NCBI GenBank assembly: GCA_038248505.1
Contig: JBBRXJ010000002.1
Span: forward strand, 1-64,000
Reading direction: 5' to 3'
Source of the DNA: JBBRXJ01 sp038248505
GTDB taxonomy: Bacteria > Bacteroidota > Bacteroidia > Bacteroidales > JBBRXJ01
DNA length: 64,000 nucleotides
Part shown: positions 5,915 through 15,704 of the stretch, piece by piece
How positions within the stretch are numbered: position 1 is the stretch's first letter
Layout: each line of letters begins with the position of its first letter
The notes under the pieces: generated by a model
What the model was told of the DNA's origin: nothing
Databases searched by the model: none
What the model saw: only the letters and a program-made list of their open reading frames with translations
Translations under genes and position numbers: made by a program

Positions 5915-8545
5915 TTGTTGAGAAGGTACATATTAAATATTATTATTGTTTTGGTATTAACTTCGCTGGCTGCTTCAGGTCAAAAGATGAAGATTCATAT
6001 CCCCTCTTATAGGAGTCATATAAAACTAGACAGTACTTTGAAATATATTTCATCTCAAAGTGGCTTATATTTTTCATATAATCCTTCAATCATTGAGCTA
6101 GATAAAACAATTTATTTAAATGAAGGAAAACAAAATCTTGTACATATTTTAAAGAATATCTGTGAACAAACAAATTTAGAATATGAAATAATTGAAAAAC
6201 AAATTGTACTAAAAGCTTCAAAGAATACAATTGATTTAAAAAAACAAAGTCGCATGACATTTAGTGGCTACGTTTCAGATAAAAACAATGGCGAAGCACT
6301 CATTGGCGCAACAATATATATAAGAAACCTCCAAATAGGTAACATCAGCAATGCCTATGGATTTTTCTCCTTAACAATTCCGATGGATTCATTTGTTGCT
6401 GAAATATCACATGTAGGCTTCCGTAGTTTAATTATTTCGCTCAGTCCTCAATCAATATTCTTTAGATCTATAGAGTTAGAACCACTCGCTTCTGAAATTA
6501 CAGAAGTAACAATAAACGCAAATGAAAAACAAAAAATAAACGAGAATATTTTCTCGAAAACAGAGCAGATAAGCACAAAAACCATAAAAGATATACCAGC
6601 AAGCTTCGGTGAAAATGATGTTATAAAATCACTTGAAAACATTACTGGCATTAAGAATTTTGGTGATGGAAGCACAATGTACTATGTGAGAGGAGGAGAA
6701 AAAGATCAAAATATGATCTTAATTGACGATGCACCAATTTTCAACCCTGCCCATATGTTAGGATTCATTTCAACACTTGTTCCTGAGGCTTTAAATGATA
6801 TTCGTATCTACAAATCGGAATTCCCTGCTTCTTATGGTGGTAGATTATCTTCAGTATTGGATGTTCACACTAAAGAAGGAAACATGAAACAACTTAGTAG
6901 CTCTGGTTATCTAAGTCCAATTGCAGCGCGTTTATCTATTGAAGGTCCATTCAAAAAAGATGTAAGTTCTTATTTTTTATCCTTTAGAAGGAGTCATATT
7001 GGGGGAATTATTCGCATGTTTTACCCAGGAATTGATAATTTATATTTTTATGATTTAAATAGTAAGATAAATATTAAAATAAATAATAGAAATCGTATAT
7101 ACATGTCAATTTACGGAGGTCATGATAGATTTACCGTATTCAGAAATGCAAATGAAACGTTTGGTTTAGATTGGGGAAACTATACAAGTACATTAAGATG
7201 GAATCATATTTTCAATAAAAAACTTTTCTCAAATACCACCCTACATGGTAGTTTGTATAATTATTTTTTTATTACAAATGTTGAGCGTGATCGCTACTGG
7301 AATACTTCTTTGTTAAATATTGGACTCAAAACTTGCTTTACTTACTATCTGAACACATCAAATACATTGCGATATGGGATCATAATTAACTCACATAAAT
7401 TTAATCCTGGAAATATCGAGTTAGGTTTAGGTATCAATAATGAGCGTATTGAAGATGTGCCACGAAGTATTGGATTAGAAACCGCTGCATACTTAAGTAA
7501 TGAACAAAAAATCGGATTACGATTAGTAGCAAAATATGGGATTAGGCTAAGTTCATGGACTAATATAGGACCCAGTACCCTTTTAAAAGTAAACGAGCAA
7601 TACAAAGTTTATGACACCATTAATTATGGGATAAATGAACGATTTGATCAACACTACAATCTTGAACCGCGAATTAGTTTACACTACAAACTCGGTGTTA
7701 ATGATGCAATAAAATTTAGCTATAACAGAACAACTCAGTATCTTCAATTAATTACCAATTCAATAAGCCCCTTTACCTCCTTAGATGTTTGGCTGCCTTC
7801 AAACCCAAACATAAAACCCCAAAAAGCCGATCAATTAAGCGTAGGTTACTTAATTAAAAATAAAACTACTTATATCTCAATAGATGCATACTATAAAAAA
7901 ATGTATAATCAAATTGATTATGCCAACCAGCCACGCATGTTCCTTAATCCCGCAATAGAAGCTGAACTCCGCTTTGGTCAGGCTCAATCCTACGGAACAG
8001 AATTTTCGATTCACAAAGAAAAAGGTAAGTTAACTGGATGGATAGCGTATACTTATTCAAGAATATTCAAATTAATAAAAGATGTAAATAACAATTTTCC
8101 CTTTCCTGCACAATATGATAGACCTCATGATATGAATATAAATGCTTTCTATAAAATAGGAAAACGATGGAACTTATCAGCCTCAATGATTGTAACCTCA
8201 GGTGCGTCATATACAGCGCCATCTAGTTATTATTATTATATGGGGTATGTTATGCCTTTTTACAGTAAGAGAAACAACGCTAGGCTACCATTATATCATC
8301 GACTTGATATATCAGCACGATTTGATCTTCATAAATATAAACATAAACGATTTAGCCATTATCTTGTGTTATCAGTATTTAATGCGTACAACCGAAAAAA
8401 CCCGTTTTCAGAAAACTTTAACAAAATAGTAAGTGATGGAAACATTGTTGTGCCGCGTGATTTACATACGATTCCGGCAATTGAACCAAGTCGAATTTAT
8501 TTAATGGGGATTATTCCTTCAATATCTTATAATTTTCAATTTTAA
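5915..8545 (+). CDS. TonB-dependent outer-membrane receptor with STN signalling domain
   Basis: This 876-residue receptor imports a substrate through the outer membrane and signals its presence to FecR. In order: signal peptide 1-22 ending AASG, STN domain about 36-100, carboxypeptidase-regulatory-like repeat about 115-200 (FSGYVSDKNNGEALIGATIY), plug about 210-320 with YYVRGGEKDQNMILIDDAP, then a 22-strand-type barrel to a terminal phenylalanine. TTG 5915 (or the adjacent TTG 5918) is the start, because a stop lies just upstream and the first in-frame ATG would remove the signal peptide. The next gene overlaps the stop by one base and encodes a DUF4249 lipoprotein, not SusD, so the substrate need not be a glycan. 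Confidence 0.92.
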   Translation: MLRRYILNIIIVLVLTSLAASGQKMKIHIPSYRSHIKLDSTLKYISSQSGLYFSYNPSIIELDKTIYLNEGKQNLVHILKNICEQTNLEYEIIEKQIVLKASKNTIDLKKQSRMTFSGYVSDKNNGEALIGATIYIRNLQIGNISNAYGFFSLTIPMDSFVAEISHVGFRSLIISLSPQSIFFRSIELEPLASEITEVTINANEKQKINENIFSKTEQISTKTIKDIPASFGENDVIKSLENITGIKNFGDGSTMYYVRGGEKDQNMILIDDAPIFNPAHMLGFISTLVPEALNDIRIYKSEFPASYGGRLSSVLDVHTKEGNMKQLSSSGYLSPIAARLSIEGPFKKDVSSYFLSFRRSHIGGIIRMFYPGIDNLYFYDLNSKINIKINNRNRIYMSIYGGHDRFTVFRNANETFGLDWGNYTSTLRWNHIFNKKLFSNTTLHGSLYNYFFITNVERDRYWNTSLLNIGLKTCFTYYLNTSNTLRYGIIINSHKFNPGNIELGLGINNERIEDVPRSIGLETAAYLSNEQKIGLRLVAKYGIRLSSWTNIGPSTLLKVNEQYKVYDTINYGINERFDQHYNLEPRISLHYKLGVNDAIKFSYNRTTQYLQLITNSISPFTSLDVWLPSNPNIKPQKADQLSVGYLIKNKTTYISIDAYYKKMYNQIDYANQPRMFLNPAIEAELRFGQAQSYGTEFSIHKEKGKLTGWIAYTYSRIFKLIKDVNNNFPFPAQYDRPHDMNINAFYKIGKRWNLSASMIVTSGASYTAPSSYYYYMGYVMPFYSKRNNARLPLYHRLDISARFDLHKYKHKRFSHYLVLSVFNAYNRKNPFSENFNKIVSDGNIVVPRDLHTIPAIEPSRIYLMGIIPSISYNFQF

Positions 8546-9357
8546 TGATGAGACACTACGTATTTATATCGTTGATTTTTTTGATATCCTGCGGAGAATA
8601 TCTAAGCAATTGGGATACCAAAGAAAATGTTGACAATAAAATAATAATAGAATGCATGCTTACCAATGAATATAAAAAACAGTTAGTAAAAATAAGTCGA
8701 ACACGAGAGAAGCCAGGGGTACCTGCTCCGGTAGTAAATGAAGCAATAGTAATTCTATATGAGAATGAAAAGGCGTATTACTTTCATGAGAATGAACCCG
8801 GTTTATACTACTCAGACTCACTGTTTGCAGGAGTGGTAGGAATAAACTATTTCCTTAACATAAATATTGATAATATAAGTTACTCGGCAAATGCTGAAAT
8901 GTTACCTGTAACTGAGTTCGAACCTATTTCCTATAGTAAATCAGTAACAGATGACAGCCTTTATATCTTAAATGGAATTTCAACTACCTACAGTAATAAT
9001 GAGACCTCAATGTTCGAAGTATTGCTAGATTGGTCTTTTTTGCCTGGATACGATACTGTAAATGGGAAAGCTAAAATTCTTTATTATCATATCCCCTTCA
9101 TAGATATACCGATGATATTCGCACCAGCAAAAGAGCTTATACAAGTACCCGTTGGAACGAAAATTATTCATCGTAAGTACTCCATTAACGAAAAACATAC
9201 AGCATTTATACGTTCGCTACTTATGGAAACAGAATGGCGTGGGGGATATTTTGATGCTACACAAGGTAATGTATTAACTAACTTTAGCAGTGGAGCGTTA
9301 GGATATTTTAGCGCTTCCACTGTTTTATCTAAAGAGCTGATCATCATGCCAAAATAA
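8545..9357 (+). CDS. DUF4249-type outer-membrane lipoprotein, receptor partner
   Basis: This 270-residue protein starts with a short lipoprotein signal peptide, FLISC ending at Cys16. The N-terminal half has the DUF4249 pattern: IIIECMLTNEYKKQLVKISR, then a PVVNEAIVILYE strand, then GLYYSDSLFAGVVGINYFL, a beta-sandwich resembling a surface ligand-binding module. The ATG overlaps the receptor TAA (TAATG), so translation is probably coupled. DUF4249 genes commonly follow TonB receptors of ECF/FecR loci in Bacteroidota and are thought to help capture the substrate. It is slightly shorter than many family members. Confidence 0.75.
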   Translation: MMRHYVFISLIFLISCGEYLSNWDTKENVDNKIIIECMLTNEYKKQLVKISRTREKPGVPAPVVNEAIVILYENEKAYYFHENEPGLYYSDSLFAGVVGINYFLNINIDNISYSANAEMLPVTEFEPISYSKSVTDDSLYILNGISTTYSNNETSMFEVLLDWSFLPGYDTVNGKAKILYYHIPFIDIPMIFAPAKELIQVPVGTKIIHRKYSINEKHTAFIRSLLMETEWRGGYFDATQGNVLTNFSSGALGYFSASTVLSKELIIMPK

Positions 9358-9446
9358 TTTTTTTTTCAAATTCAAAATAAGGGTATATTGAAGATCTTGT
9401 GTTTTATATTCAAATATTCTTTTATTAAACAAATAAATTTAAAACT

Positions 9447-10592
9447 ATGAAATCAACTAATTTAAAACTATTAATGCTATTCGTAGCAGCAATTCTTCTC
9501 TTTTCAAATTGTAAAAAAAATAAAGAGGATGAAGAAGCAAACTTAAAAACGAACGTTGTTCCTACAACATTCAAAGTAGATATACCTGACGCTATTAGCA
9601 GATCAGGCAGTCTGAAAACCACTAATAACGACACCTTACAAGGTAATGACATCTATCAAATGTTAACTTTATTTATCGCCGTTGGCGAAGGAGCATCAGA
9701 TGTTGTTCAAAATCTAATGATCGCAATTGCTCAATATAATATTAGCGAACCTATGATTTATCCCTATTCAGGTGATGATGGGAGAGGTAAAAAAATTACA
9801 GTAGAAAATAACACAAGCTATGAAGGCAAAGCATGGGAGTATCAGATGACCGTTATAGATGTTGCATCTGAAACGGAATCAGATGGAGGAAAAGCCTTGC
9901 AAGTATTCTGGAACAAAAAAACAGGGGTAATAGGAATCGCTATACTAAAACCATACAATATCAACAGAACTGCAGATAATTTACTTTACCCAAATACGAT
10001 GTACCGTATTGACTATTCCGAATTAGAACCCGGCTACGACGCCACCATGACGGTAATGATTGATGGATTTCCAATACCGAACCCTGGTGCAAATACAGCA
10101 GATTCAATTTACTCAATCAGCGAGCTAAAAATGTGGGCAGGTAAAAAAGGCGATATAGTAGAAGTAAAAGGAAATACAAATCATCCTAGAGCAAAATTAT
10201 TTACCGCAACTCAAGGTTTTAATTGGGCCTTTGTTGCAGCTAGTAATAAAACTGCAAATATTGGTATAGCAGAAGTTGGCCTGCCACCTTCAAATAATAC
10301 AGCCACTGATAGAGCAACTCTTTTAGAAACGTTTTCACTAAGAAAAGTTTTTCATGATGGTGTTGTTGCCGCATGGCCAAATGCCGATTCAGTTATTCTT
10401 AATAGTTATTTAAACAGCTACTTAAAAAACACGCAAGCACCTGGCTTCTTTAATAACACTGGTTTTGTAACAGCTGGAACAGCGCCTACTGGCTCTTACG
10501 CAAGCGACTACAATTCATTAAAAAGTATTATTTCAAACTTTGCGCCTTATAGCCCTGCTGAAATAAAAAATATTGTTATATCATTCAAATAA
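9447..10592 (+). CDS. Unrecognised lipoprotein at the end of the uptake locus
   Basis: This 381-residue protein has a signal peptide ending LLFSNC, which makes Cys22 the predicted lipidated residue; KKNKEDEE follows. I recognise no domain. The mature part is rich in small and polar residues (many N, T, G) and reads as beta-strand rich, for example YEGKAWEYQMTVIDVA and TMYRIDYSELEPGYDATMTV. The closing 130 residues, with helix-like segments, could be a second domain. It lies 89 bases after the DUF4249 gene on the same strand and ends in a strong terminator, so it is probably the last member of the sigma/FecR/receptor operon and faces the cell surface or periplasm. Confidence 0.7.
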   Translation: MKSTNLKLLMLFVAAILLFSNCKKNKEDEEANLKTNVVPTTFKVDIPDAISRSGSLKTTNNDTLQGNDIYQMLTLFIAVGEGASDVVQNLMIAIAQYNISEPMIYPYSGDDGRGKKITVENNTSYEGKAWEYQMTVIDVASETESDGGKALQVFWNKKTGVIGIAILKPYNINRTADNLLYPNTMYRIDYSELEPGYDATMTVMIDGFPIPNPGANTADSIYSISELKMWAGKKGDIVEVKGNTNHPRAKLFTATQGFNWAFVAASNKTANIGIAEVGLPPSNNTATDRATLLETFSLRKVFHDGVVAAWPNADSVILNSYLNSYLKNTQAPGFFNNTGFVTAGTAPTGSYASDYNSLKSIISNFAPYSPAEIKNIVISFK

Positions 10593-10612
10593 ATGATTCA
10601 TTCACAAATTAA

Positions 10613-10647
10613 ATATAAAAACCGCCTCAAAAGGGCGGTTTTTATAT
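10613..10647 (+). terminator. Terminator of the sigma/FecR/receptor locus
   Basis: A 14-bp stem (ATATAAAAACCGCC at 10613-10626 with 10634-10647) has a GC-rich core and a T run, 21 bases after the lipoprotein stop. Confidence 0.9.
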
Positions 10648-10973
10648 TTGGAAAAAAAGCTACACTTAAACCTAAGATTCCTTTTTCTATTGTAAACAGG
10701 TTAATGATAGGAGATCATAGATTGTAGCAAGTCTTATATAACATTAGTATTGGGCCTAATATATTTGTTAGCCTTAAGTTCCTACTCAGGCTTATTATAT
10801 TTTCTTTATGTTATATTCTTTATGGTCTCTGGTCATCTATTAATGTATTAAAAACCATATTTGATTAATGAATGATTACAAAATCAGCCTCAATGGTTAT
10901 ATTAAAGTAGTATCATTTTATTTTTTACACATTGTTGGGTTAAGTTTTGAAATACTATCCCATATAAGAACAA
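10648..10973. other. Convergent spacer without a gene
   Basis: About 325 bases of AT-rich sequence between two facing terminators. I see no open frame of note, no RNA gene and no repeat. Confidence 0.6.
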
Positions 10974-11003
10974 AGAGCCGCAAAATGAAAACTTTGCGGC
11001 TCT
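10974..11003 (-). terminator. Terminator of the AsmA-family gene
   Basis: AGAGCCGCAAA at 10974-10984 pairs perfectly with 10993-11003 around an 8-base loop, 21 bases after the AsmA stop on the minus strand. The T run is short. Confidence 0.75.
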
Positions 11004-11024
11004 ATATTATATAAAACAAGAATA

Positions 11025-13844
11025 TTACTTTAGTAGTTTAGCAGCTTCAGATTTTGCTTTTGCTACTAAACCATCCGCTTTTGAATCCCCTTCAGAAATA
11101 ACTGCACTTGCTTTTTTATCACCCTCTTTTTTAATTTTGTCTGCTGTAATTTCAGCAGCCTTTTTTGCAATCGGATTCTTTTGCTCTTTCACTAATTTAT
11201 CGGCAGCGGTATATGATTCTTTGCGAACCTGCTCGGCAGCTATACGAGCCTCAGCTCTTAGTCTCTCTGCTTGTTCCTCTGCTATTTTAATCATTCGATC
11301 CGCTTCAGCTTTTGCCTTTACCTTCGTATCATCCACTTTTTTCATCACCTCGGCCTTCACCTTTTGCTCAACTTGGTCTTTAATAACCGTGCTGGTACTC
11401 TTCATATCTGGCATACCTAATTTAATTTCTGGCTTTGAAAAAGTACCTCCCACAATAACATCAAGATTTATCATATCTGAAACATTTAATTGCACTCCCT
11501 GTTTAGCAACGGCTCCCATCATTGAGTTTACCAATTCACCACCAAGTGCACCAAATTCAGTTCGAGGCATGCTTAGATTGACTTTATAATTCATTGTTTG
11601 ATCAAGACCCTGATCACCACCCATACTTATACTGTTTGAACCAAATTTTGCAGTTAAAGGAGGATCAATATAAATGCGACCTTCTTTAATCTCAAATTGA
11701 ATATCAAGATCGGAAATCACTAAATTTTTGAATTTATCATTTTTTAGTGCATCACCAAGTTTTTTGAGCGTTTCCGAATTACCAATTTCAATACTCTTTG
11801 ATGCTAATCGTCCTTTACCAGCGATAGAATTCAGAATTGGCATCATGTGTGCATCAAGGAAACTTACATAATCAAGATTACATGAAAAACTTCCTTTACA
11901 GTTCTGTGCGATAGGTGCTAATTTCTGTATGGTATTGAATGTGGTGTATGATGAGGGAATATCAAAATCCTTTATCTGAAATGTAAAATCTACTAAAGGA
12001 TTATTCATATCCTGTGTATTATACACTCCATCCATTATAATACTTCCTTTAAGCATATCCATTTTCAAATTGGTAAGCAGCATTTTCCCATCTCGTATTT
12101 CAATAATTCCATAGGTATTTGTTATATCAAAATTATCATATAACATTTTGGTAATGGTACTTGTTAATTTAAAATCAAGATTTTTAGGAATCTCAATTAG
12201 TTCAAGAGGCACTGTATCAACAGGCACATCTTGAGCTGAAGCCGTTGTTGATTCAGACTCTTCATCTGCCATAAATTCATTCAAATCAATTAGACCAGCT
12301 TCAAAAAGGAATTCCCCTTTAAGTACAGCATCAGTAAATACATAAGGAATAAAATTACTTATTGAACCTTTTAACTTCATATCGCTTTTCCCAATCTTTG
12401 AATCAAATTGTACAAGTTCAACAAGTTTAGGAGTAAAATTCATTTCCATTATTTTTATCTCCATACCCTGTGGAAAATCCTTGCTGATATAACTAAAAGC
12501 ACGAATGCCGAGAGAACCCCCAGCATTAAAGTCTTCGTATTTCTCATTTTCAATAGTTGACATGCGTCCCATGGCTTTTATATCACAAATAATTAAACCT
12601 GACATTTTAGTATCCACCAACGGAATAACATCCAGAATACTTGTAAGATCTATCTTCCCTTTAAGCATGGTACTAATTTGCATATCTGTTTCAGGCGTTC
12701 GTACGCTGAGTTGAAAATCAAAAGGATTACCAGCCATCTCAACATGAAATTTATTTATATCAAGAGTAGTACTATCCGCTTGAACTCCGTCATAATAAAG
12801 ATCAATATCGATGTTAATATTATCAGCTGATTTTGGAAGCGATGGATAACGAAACATACCATTCTCAACTAAAAGTTTAAACCCAACGGATGGCATTAAT
12901 AAATCATTGTATGTTCCTTTTACAAAGCCATCAAGCGTAATTTTCCCTGATGCTTTTACATCTTGGAAATCGGTCATATAAACAGCTGGAATAAGTGAAA
13001 GCACAGATTTAAAATCGGTTTTTGTTGTTGCGTACTTTAAGTCCATAACCATATCAGTATCATTCGGCATAGCCACAAAACCTGTCATTTGAAGTAAAAT
13101 CTCATTCAAACTACCACTACAAGAAATTATAGTATAAACGGAATTTATAATATCTGCATTCACTTCAGCATCAATAGTAACTTTAGCATCACTCAAATAT
13201 TTTATGTCTTCCATTTTAAAAACTAATTTATTTACGATAGCGTTCATTTTTAATGTTGAGACATCCATTGCAAGATCTCCGCTTAAATTATAATCCAGAC
13301 CTTCAAGCGACGCATACATATCGCCACTGCGGTCATCATAAATAACAGTTCCATCAATTACTTTTAATTTTTTAAGTTTAACATTAAATGAGGAGGAGGA
13401 TGAATCCACGGCAGAATCGACTGAAGCTGTCTCAACAACTGTGGTATCAACCTTCATTATATCCCAATTTACTGAACTATCAGCTAAAGTAATCGCATTG
13501 ATTACTGGGGCATCAAGATATATCGAACGTATTTCAATATCTTTCATCTTTAATGCACTTGCTAAATTCACAGTCATTTTAAACGAATTCATTTTTAAAA
13601 GAGTGTCCTTCTCAAATTTACCAACGCCTGATAAATACAAATCATTAACTCGAATACTAAGATTTGGGAAATTAGAAATCAATGAAAGATCTAAAGTCTT
13701 AAAGTCAAATTTAGCATTCAAATTATTATTCACCTGCTCCATTAAAACCTCTTTCACTTTTCCTTTAAACAAGAAAGGAAAAACAAGTAATAAAAGAAAT
13801 AAGCTTAATAGAATAATTCCCGATATTTTCAATAACTTTTTCAT
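11025..13844 (-). CDS. AsmA-family envelope protein with helical C-terminal tail
   Basis: This 939-residue protein is anchored by one N-terminal transmembrane helix (about 7-27). An AsmA-type repeating beta-sheet domain extends into the periplasm; AsmA/TamB-like proteins are thought to bridge membranes and move or order lipids. The start FDFKTLDLSLISNFPNLSIRV is typical of AsmA N-termini, and DMINLDVIVGGTFSKPEIKL ends the AsmA-like part. Residues about 815-939 then form a long Ala/Lys/Glu-rich helix, probably coiled coil (KAEADRMIKIAEEQAERLRA). It is monocistronic with its own terminator. AsmA proteins of this length are common in Bacteroidota; the exact cargo is unknown. Confidence 0.85.
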   Translation of the reverse strand: MKKLLKISGIILLSLFLLLLVFPFLFKGKVKEVLMEQVNNNLNAKFDFKTLDLSLISNFPNLSIRVNDLYLSGVGKFEKDTLLKMNSFKMTVNLASALKMKDIEIRSIYLDAPVINAITLADSSVNWDIMKVDTTVVETASVDSAVDSSSSSFNVKLKKLKVIDGTVIYDDRSGDMYASLEGLDYNLSGDLAMDVSTLKMNAIVNKLVFKMEDIKYLSDAKVTIDAEVNADIINSVYTIISCSGSLNEILLQMTGFVAMPNDTDMVMDLKYATTKTDFKSVLSLIPAVYMTDFQDVKASGKITLDGFVKGTYNDLLMPSVGFKLLVENGMFRYPSLPKSADNINIDIDLYYDGVQADSTTLDINKFHVEMAGNPFDFQLSVRTPETDMQISTMLKGKIDLTSILDVIPLVDTKMSGLIICDIKAMGRMSTIENEKYEDFNAGGSLGIRAFSYISKDFPQGMEIKIMEMNFTPKLVELVQFDSKIGKSDMKLKGSISNFIPYVFTDAVLKGEFLFEAGLIDLNEFMADEESESTTASAQDVPVDTVPLELIEIPKNLDFKLTSTITKMLYDNFDITNTYGIIEIRDGKMLLTNLKMDMLKGSIIMDGVYNTQDMNNPLVDFTFQIKDFDIPSSYTTFNTIQKLAPIAQNCKGSFSCNLDYVSFLDAHMMPILNSIAGKGRLASKSIEIGNSETLKKLGDALKNDKFKNLVISDLDIQFEIKEGRIYIDPPLTAKFGSNSISMGGDQGLDQTMNYKVNLSMPRTEFGALGGELVNSMMGAVAKQGVQLNVSDMINLDVIVGGTFSKPEIKLGMPDMKSTSTVIKDQVEQKVKAEVMKKVDDTKVKAKAEADRMIKIAEEQAERLRAEARIAAEQVRKESYTAADKLVKEQKNPIAKKAAEITADKIKKEGDKKASAVISEGDSKADGLVAKAKSEAAKLLK

Positions 13845-13987
13845 AGAATAATTAATTTAGTTCGATAAAATTAATCAAATAATCGGATATTTAAAAGAAA
13901 GCCTCATGTTTTTTATAATGCTCATTTAATGAGACTTATATGACGTATTAAAATAAAACTTTAGCATCAAACATATAATTTTTTATT

Positions 13988-13995
13988 TACATTTG
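13988..13995 (+). promoter_or_regulatory. -7 box before the GT-C gene at 14040
   Basis: TACATTTG is an exact TAnnTTTG match, 44 bases before the ATG. The -33 region is not well conserved. Confidence 0.5.
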
Positions 13996-14039
13996 TAGCT
14001 ATGCACTAAAACCATAGAAATAACAAACTATATAGGATC

Positions 14040-15593
14040 ATGAATAGAAAAATTAGTCTTTCAGATATTTCACTTTCATGGATTGTAACTGGAGTATTCT
14101 TTATCACTGCACTTTCTGGAATACTTCATCATGAAATGTGGCGAGATGAGTTCCAAGCCTGGATGATTGTTAAAGCCAGTCACAATCTAACAGAGCTATT
14201 TCATAATATTCGTTATGAAGGACATCCCTTTGTATGGTTCATTATTCTTTATGGATTAAAATATATTAGCACAAAGGCTATTATTATGCAGATTACGCAT
14301 GTACTGATTGCAAGCGCTAGCGTATTTTTTATCACACGTTATGCTCCATTCACAAAATTGCAACGAACAATGCTAGCATTCGGATATTTTACACTTTTTG
14401 AGTATGCTCTCATCAGTAGAAATTATGCCATAGGGATGTTTTTTGTGGTCCTGTTCTGTACCCTTTACATTAAAAACAAACCCATGTTATGGCAAGCTGT
14501 AGTACTTTTTTTATTGGCAAATACAAGTATTTATGGTCTTATCATTTCGGGCGGCTTAGCTTTTTTCATATTAATTGAACAACTAATTAATCAATACAAA
14601 TCACTAAATTACAAGAAAGGGTTACTACTAGTATCATGTGCCATTATAGTTATTTTAGGATTTCTACTATCATGGAATCAAATACAACCACCTGCAGATT
14701 CAAGCTTTCCCGTTGATTGGCCTGATGGACTTGAGCGCGATCGTCTAAAACTAGTACTTACGACTTTTTTTACGACTATATTTCCAATATCGAAATTACA
14801 ATTAACTGAATTTTGGAATACCAATCTATTCTGGAATGATTTTCATTTTAGCTCATCGGTAATTAACGGATATGTATTTCTTTCATTGTGCCTTTTAGCC
14901 ATTGTATCTCTTTACTTTTATTCAAAAAACAAAGCAGTAGGAATTGCTTTCATTGCGACGATAATAGTTCTGATGCTTTTATTTTACATTACAAACAGAT
15001 TATTCTATAGATATACGGGGTCTCTTTTCGTCTCTTTAATTGCGTTTTGGTGGCTTGCTGAACTAAACCAATCAAAAGTAAAAAACAAGATTTTAAATGT
15101 ATCATTTAAAATCTTAGTTTTCTCGTTGCTTATTATCCAATTAATTTTAGGAATGCATGCATGGTCAAAAGATATATCAAAGCCCTTCTCAAATGCACGT
15201 GAAACAGCTCAATATATACAGCAAGAAGGATTTGATAAAGAATTTTTGTTTGGCAGCACTGATTTTATCATTTCTTCTTTATCGGAAATTATTAACAAAC
15301 CAATTTATTACCCCGAAATAGAGGGCTACGCCACATATATGATATGGAGTAAAAACAAAAAATGGAATATGAATATTGGTGAAGTACTTGCTAGTGCTAC
15401 CAATCAAGTAAATAAAGGAAATGAAAACTTTGTTATGATACTCAGTGCACCTATCCGCTATGACGAAAAACGAATTATGAAAGAAGATTATATAACACCA
15501 GGAATTAAGATGAAACTTTTAAAAAGTTTTGACAGAAAGCACCTTTGTGGATCTGAGAATTACTATATCTATAGAGTATATAAAGAAAAATAA
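14040..15593 (+). CDS. GT-C-fold membrane glycosyltransferase-like protein
   Basis: This 517-residue protein has about ten membrane helices. The first loop after helix 1 carries HHEMWRDEFQAWMI (30-43), with the acidic pair D36-E37 expected at the active site of GT-C enzymes that use polyprenyl-phosphate sugars. YEGHPFVWFIILY (about 59-71) follows, as in the PMT_2/GT39-like family. The C-terminal 130 residues are a soluble extracytoplasmic domain. It stands alone and converges on a second GT-C-type gene 111 bases away. The likely role is transfer of a sugar to protein or glycan outside the inner membrane; donor and acceptor are unknown. Confidence 0.75.
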   Translation: MNRKISLSDISLSWIVTGVFFITALSGILHHEMWRDEFQAWMIVKASHNLTELFHNIRYEGHPFVWFIILYGLKYISTKAIIMQITHVLIASASVFFITRYAPFTKLQRTMLAFGYFTLFEYALISRNYAIGMFFVVLFCTLYIKNKPMLWQAVVLFLLANTSIYGLIISGGLAFFILIEQLINQYKSLNYKKGLLLVSCAIIVILGFLLSWNQIQPPADSSFPVDWPDGLERDRLKLVLTTFFTTIFPISKLQLTEFWNTNLFWNDFHFSSSVINGYVFLSLCLLAIVSLYFYSKNKAVGIAFIATIIVLMLLFYITNRLFYRYTGSLFVSLIAFWWLAELNQSKVKNKILNVSFKILVFSLLIIQLILGMHAWSKDISKPFSNARETAQYIQQEGFDKEFLFGSTDFIISSLSEIINKPIYYPEIEGYATYMIWSKNKKWNMNIGEVLASATNQVNKGNENFVMILSAPIRYDEKRIMKEDYITPGIKMKLLKSFDRKHLCGSENYYIYRVYKEK

Positions 15594-15704
15594 ATTAGCC
15601 ACAGCAGAGTTTACAAAGTATTCCCATTAATTATTTTTCATTATAGCAAAGCTATGTCAAAATAAACAAGAAATCTAGCAAATTAATTCTAGACCAGCAA
15701 GAAC

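Noticed and set aside
11137..11589. 150-residue plus-strand ORF opposite the AsmA tail
   Set aside because: It is the antisense reading of the Ala/Lys/Glu-rich helical tail, rich in Ser/Phe/Ala, with no own promoter or family motif.
15594..15704. Short hairpins between the two GT-C genes as terminators
   Set aside because: Stems are only 4-5 bp and AT-rich with no adequate T run.
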